Assembly: GCF_003937825.1 (NCBI RefSeq)
Contig: NZ_RSFW01000014.1
Location: 1 to 64,000 of the forward strand
Length of the DNA stretch: 64,000 nucleotides
Source: Mesobacillus subterraneus
Lineage (GTDB): Bacteria; Bacillota; Bacilli; Bacillales; Cytobacillaceae
Direction of reading: 5' to 3'
A program made the position numbers and the translations under genes. Of the stretch, positions 53,634 to 61,522 are shown in pieces (position 1 is the stretch's first letter; every line of letters starts with the position of its first letter). Below the pieces are notes generated by a model. It ran no database searches and was not told the origin of the DNA. It saw only the letters and a list, made by a program, of their open reading frames with translations.

Positions 53634-54026
53634 TCAACCCTTCACCACTTTGATCATGTCTTCATCCCAGCTTTCTACTCCCTGATCAAATGTAAGCTTT
53701 GTTTTAAAATGATAGGAGATCTGCTTGTTGGATGGCGGAACATCCAGGGGCAGCTTAAAGGAAAAGGGAACCTGGTGATCTCCATCGGGCTGGATCACGG
53801 TTTTGATTTCGGTAGTTGCCGTATCCATGATTTTTTCAGTCTCGGTTTTCGAATTCACCATGACAAGGGAACATTGAATTTGCCTGAGATCCTGATGTAC
53901 CGTTCCACCCTTAATCAGAAATTTTCCATTAACTGATTCTCCAGGCTTTAGCACATCCTTCTCCAGAATAAGGTCGATTTGGGCCGACCCCACACCCATC
54001 AATGACATATACTTCCGTAAGAGCAT
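53634..54026 (-). CDS. Spo0M-like arrestin-fold protein, single domain
   Basis: This 130-residue protein matches the first half of Spo0M (about 258 residues): GVGSAQIDLILEKDVLKPGE, SVNGKFLIKGGTVHQDLRQI, VPFSFKLPLDVPPSNK. Spo0M influences sporulation control and cell-cycle functions; the C-terminal half is absent and not found downstream. The ATG at 54026 follows GGAGGAAAAGG; the longer frame overlaps the FbpB-like gene. It is the middle gene of FbpB-like, Spo0M-like, kinase-like. Confidence 0.78.
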   Translation of the reverse strand: MLLRKYMSLMGVGSAQIDLILEKDVLKPGESVNGKFLIKGGTVHQDLRQIQCSLVMVNSKTETEKIMDTATTEIKTVIQPDGDHQVPFSFKLPLDVPPSNKQISYHFKTKLTFDQGVESWDEDMIKVVKG

Positions 54027-54045
54027 CCTTTTCCTCCATCTAACG

Positions 54046-54171
54046 TTACTTTTTTGGTTTCGTATATTTCTCGTCAAGACGCTTCTCGATTTTCTCCAGA
54101 AGCTGCTGATCTGCCAATAATTCTTCCTTGTTCTTTTTTACCAATTCATCAAAGCTAAGCTTTTTCTTCAT
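54046..54171 (-). CDS. FbpB-family small basic protein, 41 aa
   Basis: ATG at 54171, with AATGGAG 11 nt upstream, opens a 41-residue helical, highly charged protein: KKKLSFDELVKKNKEELLAD, then EKIEKRLDEKYTKPKK. This is the FbpB small basic protein pattern (ELV..NK..L..D...LEKIEKR), whose Bacillus subtilis member works with the sRNA FsrA in iron sparing. It is the first gene after a manganese riboswitch and two terminators. No Fur box was found. Confidence 0.75.
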   Translation of the reverse strand: MKKKLSFDELVKKNKEELLADQQLLEKIEKRLDEKYTKPKK

Positions 54172-54233
54172 GATTGATCACACTCCATTATTAAAATTTA
54201 TGTTGGAAAAGGGAAAAATGATTTTATTGAAAT

Positions 54234-54264
54234 AAAAAAACCTTCACCTGATCCGGTGAAGGTT
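54234..54264 (-). terminator. second terminator downstream of the manganese riboswitch
   Basis: On the minus strand AACCTTCACC, GGATCA, GGTGAAGGTT, then T7. Its left arm is also complementary to the right arm of the first terminator (GGTGAAGGT), so the two hairpins can exclude each other. Confidence 0.8.
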
Positions 54265-54270
54265 CCTGAA

Positions 54271-54307
54271 AACAATAAAGACCTTCACCAAAAATGGCAA
54301 AGGTCTT
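54271..54307 (-). terminator. first terminator, overlapping the riboswitch P1 strand
   Basis: On the minus strand AAGACCTTTGCC, ATTTT, TGGTGAAGGTCTT, then TATTGTTTT. The left arm includes the 3' P1 strand of the manganese aptamer (ACCTTT), so ligand binding should prevent this hairpin. Confidence 0.75.
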
Positions 54308-54384
54308 GCTAGCAACGATGGTTGCCAACAAAGCCGGGAGAATTCTCCGTAATGACGACTCTGTTGTAAAAGCTACTCCCCTTT
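54296..54384 (-). promoter_or_regulatory. yybP-ykoY manganese riboswitch
   Basis: On the minus strand the conserved blocks occur in order: AAAGGGGAGTAGC, ACAGAGTCGTCATTACG, CTCCCGGCTTTGTTGGCAAC, and GTTGCTAGCAAGACCTTTGCC (given in parts). This agrees closely with the well-studied Lactococcus manganese aptamer, including the GGGGAGTAG and CCGGCTTTGTTG loops that form the Mn2+ site. Normally it sits before a manganese exporter (TerC-like, MntP or a P-type ATPase). Here the next gene downstream is the FbpB-like small protein. Confidence 0.93.
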
Positions 54385-54412
54385 AGGAGACACTATTCAA
54401 ATGTATACCTTC

Positions 54413-54441
54413 ATCATAATGGAGAGGCTGAATTCTGTCAA
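54413..54441 (-). promoter_or_regulatory. sigma-A promoter of the riboswitch transcript
   Basis: TTGACA, 17 bp, TATGAT on the minus strand, a consensus -35 and near-consensus -10, starting just after the pirin stop codon and about 25 bp before the aptamer. Confidence 0.8.
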
Positions 54442-55287
54442 TCACTTCGCCTCTGCGCCAAATTTCCCTTCCTGATAATCACGGTAGGCCTGGCGGATTT
54501 CCTCCATTGAGTTCATGACGAATGGTCCATACGCGACGACTTCCTCTTTGATCGGCATGCCTGAATATACCAGGACTCTGGAACGCTTGTTGGCTTTTAG
54601 TAAAAGCTTACTTGAACCATCACCGCCGTCATTAAAGGTCACGGTCGCTGCTGAGGATTTCTTCAGGTTTGTCGGGTTGGCACCGGCTTCGATATCCCCT
54701 GAAAGCACATAAAGGAACGCATTGTGGCCTTCCGGAAGCTCATAGGTGAATTCCGCTCCCTCAGACAGACGGATTTCCGACAATGTAAAAGGCACCAATG
54801 GCTCAAGCGGGCCTTTCACTCCTGCACTTTCCCCGGAATACACCTTCAAAGTCCCGCCATTAATATCGACCGTTGGCGCTGACTCGGAATAGACATTTTG
54901 GTAGGATGTCTTTGTGCCTTTCAGCTCTTTCGGCAAATTAAGCCAGAGCTGCAAAGTATGGGCAATATCGTCCTCGACCGCTTCCTCTGCGTGACGTGCT
55001 CCGCTTCCGGCATTCATGTACTGGATGTCCCCCGCTTCAAGGATGCTGTGGCCGCCATGGTTATCGATATGTTCAAGCCTTCCGTCTATCACATACGTGA
55101 TCGTTTGAAAACCCCGGTGCGGATGGTCTGAAAACGCCCCTCTTTTGAACCAGTCCTCCGCCATAAGAATGAACGGATCCAGCTCCCGCCAATCTTGCGG
55201 ATTCAGGACCATGCCTGCCTGCACATGGGGCAGGCTTCTTTCTTCGTATTGTACAGTCCAATGATTTTTCACATTCCTTTGAAACAC
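54442..55287 (-). CDS. pirin family protein
   Basis: This two-cupin protein (about 281 residues) has the pirin signature FSDHPHRGFQTITYVIDGR with metal-binding His, and GDIQYMNAGSGARHAEEAV (about residues 85-115). Bacterial pirins can be quercetinases or regulators of metabolism; activity here is unknown. A GTG at 55287 sits 8 nt after GGGAGG and is the best-supported start; an ATG at 55314 is also open. Monocistronic. Confidence 0.85.
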   Translation of the reverse strand: MFQRNVKNHWTVQYEERSLPHVQAGMVLNPQDWRELDPFILMAEDWFKRGAFSDHPHRGFQTITYVIDGRLEHIDNHGGHSILEAGDIQYMNAGSGARHAEEAVEDDIAHTLQLWLNLPKELKGTKTSYQNVYSESAPTVDINGGTLKVYSGESAGVKGPLEPLVPFTLSEIRLSEGAEFTYELPEGHNAFLYVLSGDIEAGANPTNLKKSSAATVTFNDGGDGSSKLLLKANKRSRVLVYSGMPIKEEVVAYGPFVMNSMEEIRQAYRDYQEGKFGAEAK

Positions 55288-55367
55288 TCTTCCCATCCTC
55301 CCTGTTCCTGTCATTTCCTGTTAAAAGGTGACTTTTAGTAAGTATACCCCCAAGTGTGGTGCACACA

Positions 55368-55409
55368 CAAAAAAAGCGCTCCTCCGCGAAGTGCGAAGGC
55401 AGCGCTTTT
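55368..55409 (-). terminator. Rho-independent terminator
   Basis: On the minus strand AAAAGCGCTGCCTTCG and CGGAGGAGCGC form an imperfect stem, followed by T7, after the M20 peptidase. Confidence 0.8.
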
Positions 55410-55420
55410 CTTTATCAGGA

Positions 55421-56569
55421 CTAAACTTCACTTAAACGTTCAATCGTTTTAGCTAAAAGAGCAGTCCGTTTCGGGAACGTCTTCAAATCGACATATTCAT
55501 CTGTTTCACTGTGGGAAAATTCGCCTAAAGGCCCCATCCCGTCTACTGTAGGCACCCCTTCGATTGAGGTATAGGCAGCATCAGAACCGCCGCCTGTGCT
55601 CACTTCCTGGATCTGCATGCCAATTTCCTCCCCAACGGACCGGATGGCATTCACCAGCTCTTCTGTGCCCTCGACTTTTTCCATAGGAGGCCTTCCGATC
55701 CTGCCGCTTAGTTCAGTCGTGGTACCTTTGACTTCCTCATCATTGGCGATATCCGTAATCTTGCTCGTGATTTCATTGGCCTGATCCATGTTCCTTACCC
55801 GTACATCGACCTGGGCCTGTGCTTCAGGAGCGATCGTGTTGGAGGAAATGCCACCGTTAATAAGGCCAACATTCACGGACAATCCTTGTTCAAGATCGGT
55901 CAGATTCTGGAGCTTAATGATTTTATGGGCCAGCTCCTCAACGGCACTTATCCCTCTTTCCGGCTCAACCCCGGCATGGGCACTCTTGCCTTTTACATCG
56001 AATACGAACCGGCCTATTCCCTTTCTTTCGGTAACGATCGCATCCCCGGGCCGGCCCGATTCAACCACGAGTGAATAGGCTTTTCCTTCTGCTGCTTCTT
56101 TGATGATTCCTTTTGATGTCCTTGATCCGACTTCTTCATCACTGTTAAAAATAATGTGGACATTTTTATAGGCATCCGATCCATTGTCCATTAAAGCCTT
56201 CAATGCATACAGGACCGAAACATGGCTTGCTTTTTCATCACTGACACCAGGTCCATACGCTTTATCGCCAATGACTTTATATGGCCGTTTCTCCGCCTCT
56301 CCTTCGGGAAAGACCGTGTCCATGTGGGCAATGATGATGATTTTCGGATCACTGTCCTCCTTATACTTTATCTCAAGATGATCCCCAAATTCAGTTTCCC
56401 TGTGGACCTTTACATACATACCGAGTTCTTCAAACTTTTGCCTGATGATATCTCCAACTTGATCCACACCTTCTTTATTGTAGGATCCGCTGTCGATATT
56501 AACGAGTTTTTCAAGCAAATTGTTCATTTCAGGCATTTTCCCTTCAAGATAGCTTTCTATTTTATCCAT
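55421..56569 (-). CDS. M20 family metallopeptidase (carboxypeptidase G2-like)
   Basis: The 382 residues hold the two-zinc site of M20 enzymes: IIIIAHMDTVFPEGEA (His, catalytic Asp), GPGVSDEKASH (bridging Asp), NSDEEVGSRTS (general-base Glu and Glu), VVESGRPGD and a C-terminal His in LGEFSHSETDEYV. A dimerisation domain lies at about residues 190-300. The family includes carboxypeptidase G2, which releases C-terminal Glu. The gene lies next to ggt in the same direction (32 bp after the ggt stop), suggesting joint use of glutamyl compounds. The ATG follows GAAGGAGGG. Confidence 0.87.
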   Translation of the reverse strand: MDKIESYLEGKMPEMNNLLEKLVNIDSGSYNKEGVDQVGDIIRQKFEELGMYVKVHRETEFGDHLEIKYKEDSDPKIIIIAHMDTVFPEGEAEKRPYKVIGDKAYGPGVSDEKASHVSVLYALKALMDNGSDAYKNVHIIFNSDEEVGSRTSKGIIKEAAEGKAYSLVVESGRPGDAIVTERKGIGRFVFDVKGKSAHAGVEPERGISAVEELAHKIIKLQNLTDLEQGLSVNVGLINGGISSNTIAPEAQAQVDVRVRNMDQANEITSKITDIANDEEVKGTTTELSGRIGRPPMEKVEGTEELVNAIRSVGEEIGMQIQEVSTGGGSDAAYTSIEGVPTVDGMGPLGEFSHSETDEYVDLKTFPKRTALLAKTIERLSEV

Positions 56570-56627
56570 AAAAAGCCCTCCTTCCTCTAGTTTCAATTCC
56601 TCCCTTTAGGCCAGCCTAAACGTTTTT

Positions 56628-58301
56628 TTACAGGCCAATAGCTGCTCCAGGCCTGCTTGAATCGGCAGCACCATACAGCTTCCCTTCTTCCTGGTCAATC
56701 AAGATCGCCTGGACATTGCCGATTGGCTTCGCACGTTCAAGGAACTCGAATCCCATATCTTCGAGCTTGATTTTTGCCTGCTCGTCCATACCTTCTTCCC
56801 ACCAGATGAATGGTCCTGTACTGTTATAAATTCTCGGTTCCTCGATCGCATCTTTTAAATCCATATGATAGTCCATGATATTGATGATCATTTGGGCAAC
56901 AGAAGCGATGATGGTCGGGCCGCCTGGTGAACCCACCGTCAGGACAGGCTTCCCTTCTTTAAAAACAATCGTCGGGGTTTTCGTGCTGACCGGAGATTTT
57001 CCAGATTCAATGCTGTTGATGTGATTCGGCTCAGGATAAAAATCAGTCAAGTCATTGTTTAACAGGAAGCCATAACCCGGCACCATGATTCCCGAGCCCA
57101 TGACATGTTCAATGGAAGATGTACAGGCTGCAACATTTCCCCATTTATCCACCGCAGTAAAATGGGTGGTTTCTCCGCCGGTCTTAAAAGCTTTGACTTC
57201 AGCATTGCTGCTTTCAACTCCTTCATACTTCCATGGATCACCAAAGTCGATATCAGGATTCCTGGAAATCCAGTTGATCATGTTCTGTCTTTCTTTGATA
57301 TATTCCGGGTGAAGGAGCCCCTTTTCAGGTATGGCCTGGAAAGCAGGATCCGACATATAGGCTAGTTTATCGGAGAAGGATAACCTCATCGTTTCCGCAA
57401 GCAGGTAATATTTTTGCCAGGATGTCTTTTCATACTTTTCCAGGTTGAAGCTCTCAAGAATTTTGAGCATCTGGATCAAAGTAATACCGCCGCCGCTTGG
57501 AGGGGCCGGGGCTGCAATTTCATACCCCTTGTAAGACCCAGTGACAGGTTTTTCGATTTTTACTTGATATTCCCGCAAATCCTCCATGGTCATGAGACCG
57601 CCCTGCTCCTGGAGTGTCCGAACGATCGCTTCGCCGATCTCACCATCATATAAGGCATCAATTCCGTCCCTTTGGATAAGTCGGAGTGTCTTGGCAAGAT
57701 CTTTATTTTTCACCCACTCCCCTTCGACTCTCGGAATCCCTTCAGGAATAAAAAACTTCTTAGCCTCGTCCCCCATCCGCACCTTAAGGATTTCAATCGC
57801 CTGGTCCCATTGCCAATTAACCCGGAAACCATTTTCCGCAAGCTGGACAGCGGGTTCAATCACCTTGTCCAAAGGCATGGTCCCATATTTCTTCAATGCA
57901 GTATCCATTGCCTTAATCGTACCTGGAATCGCCACGGCCGTAGGGTGGGTGGACCTATGGAAGTAATCCATCACACTTCCGTCTTCTTTGATGAACATAT
58001 CTTTTGTGACAGCTTTAGGTGCTTGCGAGTGTCCCTCTATGACCCTGGTTTCTTTCTTATGGTTGTCGTAATAGATGATGAAACCATTCGAACCGATGCC
58101 CGTATTGAAAAGTTCGACCACACTAAGAGCAAATTGCACGGCGACAAGTGCATCCATCGCATTTCCGCCCTGTCTTAAAATCTCTGTCCCTACCTCAGTC
58201 GCTTCACGGACGGCACTTGCCACCATGCCGTTCTGACCTGCTCCCCTTTGGCTTTCTACAGTCGTTTCCGTACTTTTTTGATTACGATAAATTCCCTTCA
58301 T
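56628..58301 (-). CDS. ggt: gamma-glutamyltransferase
   Basis: The 557 residues carry the Ntn-hydrolase nucleophile Thr in GGETTHFTAVDKWGNVAA (about residues 378-395), where self-cleavage yields two subunits. Other family text is GQNGMVASAVREATEVGTEI, GGNAMDALVA, GIGSNGFIIYY, APAPPSGGGITLIQML, and the C-terminal TVGSPGGPTIIASV. No signal peptide is present, so it should be cytoplasmic, unlike secreted Bacillus subtilis Ggt. Together with the M20 peptidase it may process gamma-glutamyl compounds. It starts after an AGGAGG-like site. Confidence 0.9.
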   Translation of the reverse strand: MKGIYRNQKSTETTVESQRGAGQNGMVASAVREATEVGTEILRQGGNAMDALVAVQFALSVVELFNTGIGSNGFIIYYDNHKKETRVIEGHSQAPKAVTKDMFIKEDGSVMDYFHRSTHPTAVAIPGTIKAMDTALKKYGTMPLDKVIEPAVQLAENGFRVNWQWDQAIEILKVRMGDEAKKFFIPEGIPRVEGEWVKNKDLAKTLRLIQRDGIDALYDGEIGEAIVRTLQEQGGLMTMEDLREYQVKIEKPVTGSYKGYEIAAPAPPSGGGITLIQMLKILESFNLEKYEKTSWQKYYLLAETMRLSFSDKLAYMSDPAFQAIPEKGLLHPEYIKERQNMINWISRNPDIDFGDPWKYEGVESSNAEVKAFKTGGETTHFTAVDKWGNVAACTSSIEHVMGSGIMVPGYGFLLNNDLTDFYPEPNHINSIESGKSPVSTKTPTIVFKEGKPVLTVGSPGGPTIIASVAQMIINIMDYHMDLKDAIEEPRIYNSTGPFIWWEEGMDEQAKIKLEDMGFEFLERAKPIGNVQAILIDQEEGKLYGAADSSRPGAAIGL

Positions 58302-58319
58302 GTCCTATAACCTCCTGAA

Positions 58320-58558
58320 CAAAATGCACAAGCGCCTTGTCCCGCCCCGACAAGCACTGGAGGGCCGACCAGTGAAGTTGTTCTTTGACTTCATTGGGCG
58401 GACCGAAATAGAATGTTTAGCACACTGTCCAGAAACGCAGAAACTGGAGACTCCGACAAAGAAGCGCTTTTTGCTTCTGCCGGCGGAGTTGAAGTTTCAG
58501 AGTTTCTAGGAGGCGACACTGGACAAGTCTGTCGAGGGGCTGGGCGCTGGAGCTAGAT
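58320..58558. repeat. about 240-bp GC-rich intergenic repeat with inverted ends
   Basis: It starts near GCGCCTTGTCCCGCCCCGAC and ends near GTCGAGGGGCTGGGCGCTGG, which are imperfect inverted repeats. Inside are smaller hairpins (AAGTTGTTCTTTGACTTC and GAAGCGCTTTTTGCTTC). The text resembles a repeat dispersed in other Bacillaceae genomes as I remember it. The rest of the 58302-58855 gap is A/T-rich with one short ACACAC/GTGTGT hairpin near 58625. Confidence 0.65.
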
Positions 58559-58855
58559 TAAAATACCTTTTGCTGTTATCCACAACTAAATCATTTTATA
58601 ATTTGCAAAAAAACTATGAAAAAAACACACAGCCGTGTGTTCTCGTTCTATAAACACTCGTTAGATCTATGTCAGCGTAACCATGCTTGTATCTTCATAG
58701 CTATCCAGAATTCTTCTGTATAAAGAACAAAGTACCCGGTATCGATTTCTGTAAAACAATTGTGAGTAAAATGAGAAAAACCTGGCAGACCAGGAGCTAA
58801 AAGTATGTGATTATAGTAGACTAGTGCTACCAGATGATAAAGGCAGGGGAAAAAT

Positions 58856-59662
58856 ATGGATCGTCATGTCGTTTTTGACTGGATTGGAAGCCAAAATTCT
58901 TTCGTCGACCAGCCAAACATCCTGGAGCTGGGACATATCGTGATTGGCAGGTATGGAGGAAATTCCAGTTCAGGGCAGTATAAAAATGAAGATGGGTGCT
59001 TTGTGTTAGCAGACCTTGAGCAAGATTGGGAGTTTATGATTCTTTTAGATGCTCATAATACCGCAGCAAGTGCAGAATTGATTGTACGGAATTTTAACCA
59101 GCGAAAGAAAGATATTGAAGAAGCATTGGCTCGCACTCCCAATCTTGCATTTCAGGAGGTCCATGCGCTCGTGATCAATCTTTTTCAGAGCCAGGACTTT
59201 CTGGAAGAATGCAGGAATGTCCAGGGAGAAACTGCCTGCCTGATTGTTGCCCGCAAAAGCAAATATTGCTGGTGGTTCTCTGTAGGAGATTGCCTTTTAT
59301 ACCTACACCATCCCGAACTTGCCAGCCTGGGGCAATACCAACTGAATCAACGCCATTTTTACGAATGGATCGGGCAGGTGAATACATTCGATCTCCCCAT
59401 ACCTTGCTACAGCAGCGGCATCAGGGAATTGAGGAAAGGGTTGAACCACCTTTTCATGACAACAGACGGGTTGGTTGAATGTCCTGGAGAACCGTATCTT
59501 GAACCGAAAGCAATCTTCGAAGAATTTAATGTAGAAGCCAACACAGCTGCGGTACGCACCTTGCTTTCCAAGATTCAGGCTCACCAAGTAAGGGACAGCA
59601 CGACCATCGTTTCCTGGATGGTCGAAGTGGAAGAAGAAGCGAGTGAACCTAGTGATATGTGA
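58856..59662 (+). CDS. PP2C-like protein phosphatase domain protein
   Basis: The 268 residues show faint PP2C features: GRYGGNSSSGQYKNEDGCFV near residue 32 (the metal-binding ED), MILLDAHNT where DGHGG is usual, FSVGDCLLYLHHP near 142, MTTDGLVECPG near 200, and a C-terminal DSTTIVSWMV. Two of the usual metal Asp (in SVGD and TTDG) are kept. Targets are unknown. The ATG follows AGGGGAAA; single gene. Confidence 0.72.
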   Translation: MDRHVVFDWIGSQNSFVDQPNILELGHIVIGRYGGNSSSGQYKNEDGCFVLADLEQDWEFMILLDAHNTAASAELIVRNFNQRKKDIEEALARTPNLAFQEVHALVINLFQSQDFLEECRNVQGETACLIVARKSKYCWWFSVGDCLLYLHHPELASLGQYQLNQRHFYEWIGQVNTFDLPIPCYSSGIRELRKGLNHLFMTTDGLVECPGEPYLEPKAIFEEFNVEANTAAVRTLLSKIQAHQVRDSTTIVSWMVEVEEEASEPSDM

Positions 59663-59700
59663 AATAAGGTCGAGGGTATGAGTAATTACCTTGCTTTTCC

Positions 59701-59780
59701 TGTCCGTCATAAGAGTTATGACGGACACTTTTTCTGGTTTTTCCGCTTTTTCTGTCCGTCATCGCGGGTTGTGAAGGACA
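59701..59780. repeat. 52-bp repeat, TGTCCGTCATA family, two hairpins
   Basis: TGTCCGTCATA (59701) and TATGACGGACA (59717) form a perfect 11-bp stem with a 5-nt loop. A second, degenerate hairpin starts exactly 52 bp later at 59753 (TGTCCGTCAT, then TGAAGGACA). The linker CTTTTTCTGGTTTTTCC aligns with the linker of the array at 22-186. Confidence 0.8.
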
Positions 59781-59866
59781 CTAATACATCCCTACTATTA
59801 TCCTAAAAAAATTCCCAGTGAGAGATGGTCTATCATTCTATATAATATAAAACTGGCTTTAAAATT

Positions 59867-59904
59867 ACGTGGTTCGAAACCATCCCACGATAAAAAACTA
59901 GGAG
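59867..59904 (+). promoter_or_regulatory. preQ1-I riboswitch, translation type
   Basis: The stem CGTGG (59868-59872) and CCACG (59885-59889) enclose a C-rich loop TTCGAAACCATC. The tail ATAAAAAACTAGGAG is the A-rich strand that pairs with the loop as a pseudoknot. The end of the tail is the AGGAG ribosome binding site of queT, so preQ1 binding should hide it. The size and layout match preQ1-I of Bacillus. Confidence 0.85.
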
Positions 59905-59913
59905 CGATGAAAA

Positions 59914-60399
59914 ATGAATACGAAGATGATTGTCCGGAACGGGATTCTCGCTGCTTTATATATTGCCGTTTCCGCGATTATCCAGCCTTTTGGCTTCACT
60001 AACGTGCAGTTCCGCGTCTCAGAAATGTTCAACCACCTGATTGTCTTCAACAAGAAATACTTCTTTGGAATCGTTTTGGGTGTGTTTTTAACAAACCTGC
60101 TCTTTTCTCCAATGGTCGCTTATGACCTTGTCTTCGGAGTAGGACAGTCCGTGATTTCACTGCTGATTGCGATTTTTACGGCAAAATATATCAAGAATAT
60201 CATCGGCCGCATGGTTGTGAACACTTTGGTTTTCACGTTCACCATGTTCCTGATTGCCCTTGAGCTGAACCTGGCATTCGGGCTGCCATTCTGGTTCACC
60301 TGGCTGACAACAGCAGCCGGCGAGTTCACGGTAATGGCTATTGGCATTCCGGTCATGCTTGCGATCCATAAGCGTGTGAACCTGGAAAAATTGGTCTAA
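59914..60399 (+). CDS. queT: QueT, ECF S component for queuosine precursors
   Basis: This 161-residue membrane protein with about five helices begins RNGILAALYIAVSAIIQPFG, NVQFRVSEMFNHL, the QueT family pattern, and has LTTAAGEFTVMAIGIPVMLA at the end. It should bind a queuosine precursor and rely on shared ECF energising subunits. The preQ1 riboswitch in its leader strongly supports the assignment. Confidence 0.92.
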   Translation: MNTKMIVRNGILAALYIAVSAIIQPFGFTNVQFRVSEMFNHLIVFNKKYFFGIVLGVFLTNLLFSPMVAYDLVFGVGQSVISLLIAIFTAKYIKNIIGRMVVNTLVFTFTMFLIALELNLAFGLPFWFTWLTTAAGEFTVMAIGIPVMLAIHKRVNLEKLV

Positions 60400-60407
60400 T
60401 TATGATT

Positions 60408-60440
60408 AAAACGCATGGATTTGGAATCCATGCGTTTTTT
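60408..60440. terminator. bidirectional terminator
   Basis: AAAACGCATGGATT and AATCCATGCGTTTTTT form a perfect stem between queT and the convergent GGDEF gene. Confidence 0.9.
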
Positions 60441-60477
60441 CAATGTTAAAGCTTTTATTATTCCCATGCCGTTCAAA

Positions 60478-61434
60478 CTATGAATAGACGAGTTCTTTCT
60501 TGCTCCTTTTCGACTGATACATATTTGCATCGGCAGCAGACATCAACTCTTCCATTTTCCCCAAGGATTTGCTGGAATAGGCGCAGCCTATTGATATTTC
60601 TATCATGGGACCTATTTGATCCAAGTTTGCACGATTTATTGCAGACTCAATGAATTCTATAAAATCGAATACCTCCTCTTCCCCTTTCCCATTGATCAGT
60701 ATGGCGAATTCATCGCCGCCAATCCTTGATGCAGAGATGTTCTTAGATGAAAAAGAAGCTAGTACCCGGGCTGTCTCAATGATGAGCTTGTCTCCTTGTT
60801 TATGTCCAAGTGAATCATTCGTTTTTTTCAGGTTATCCAAATCGCATAAAATGATGGCGATTCTGTCATTCTTTTTTGAATTGAAGAATTCTGCCTGTTT
60901 CTCGAAGTAACTCCGATTGAAGATGCCCGTCAATCCATCATGGTTTACCCTGTATTCCAAGTCTTCCTGCAGCTTTATTTTCTCATCAATATTCCGGATG
61001 ATTCCCTGAACCGCCACCAGCTGTCCACCCTCGTAAACAGGTGTGGCATATTCCTCAAACCAGAGGTATTGGCCATCCGGTCCCTGCCAGCGCTGGAGAA
61101 TCGTTTTGGTAAAGTCGAGATTGCCTGTTACTTTATTATGAAGCTTGTCAACATCATCCGGATGGGAGCGTTCAAAACAATCATACGGATTTTCCATTGC
61201 CGCTTTTACGACACCCTTCCCTAAGTAGGTATCCAATGACGGGCTTATGTATTTGAATTTATACTCTGGCTTTACTTGATAATAGTAAATGACATCCTTT
61301 GAACTTTCGACCAGTCTCGCGATCCTGTTTTCCTGCTTATCTTTTTCTTTAAGCTCAGCCTTTTTTCTTCTTAAACAGAAAGCAAGCGTAAGCCCTATTC
61401 CCATAACCAGTCCTAAAATAACCTCCATAAACAC
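60478..61434 (-). CDS. membrane-anchored PAS-GGDEF diguanylate cyclase
   Basis: The 318 residues have one N-terminal helix (EVILGLVMGIGLTLAFCL), a PAS domain (about 40-150, ending VQGIIRNIDEK) and a GGDEF domain (about 160-318) with intact SRIGGDEFAIL. No RxxD inhibitory site is at the usual position. It should make cyclic di-GMP from GTP. The PAS WFEEYATPVYEGGQ part is like a ligand- or redox-sensing PAS. Start uncertain: two ATGs two codons apart. Confidence 0.88.
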   Translation of the reverse strand: MFMEVILGLVMGIGLTLAFCLRRKKAELKEKDKQENRIARLVESSKDVIYYYQVKPEYKFKYISPSLDTYLGKGVVKAAMENPYDCFERSHPDDVDKLHNKVTGNLDFTKTILQRWQGPDGQYLWFEEYATPVYEGGQLVAVQGIIRNIDEKIKLQEDLEYRVNHDGLTGIFNRSYFEKQAEFFNSKKNDRIAIILCDLDNLKKTNDSLGHKQGDKLIIETARVLASFSSKNISASRIGGDEFAILINGKGEEEVFDFIEFIESAINRANLDQIGPMIEISIGCAYSSKSLGKMEELMSAADANMYQSKRSKKELVYS

Positions 61435-61522
61435 CCATCCTCTGTACGTACAAGATGTTAACTTCCCATATACTGGATTTTACCATACTAGAGTAATAGG
61501 AAAACAGTAGGAGAATCTTCTT

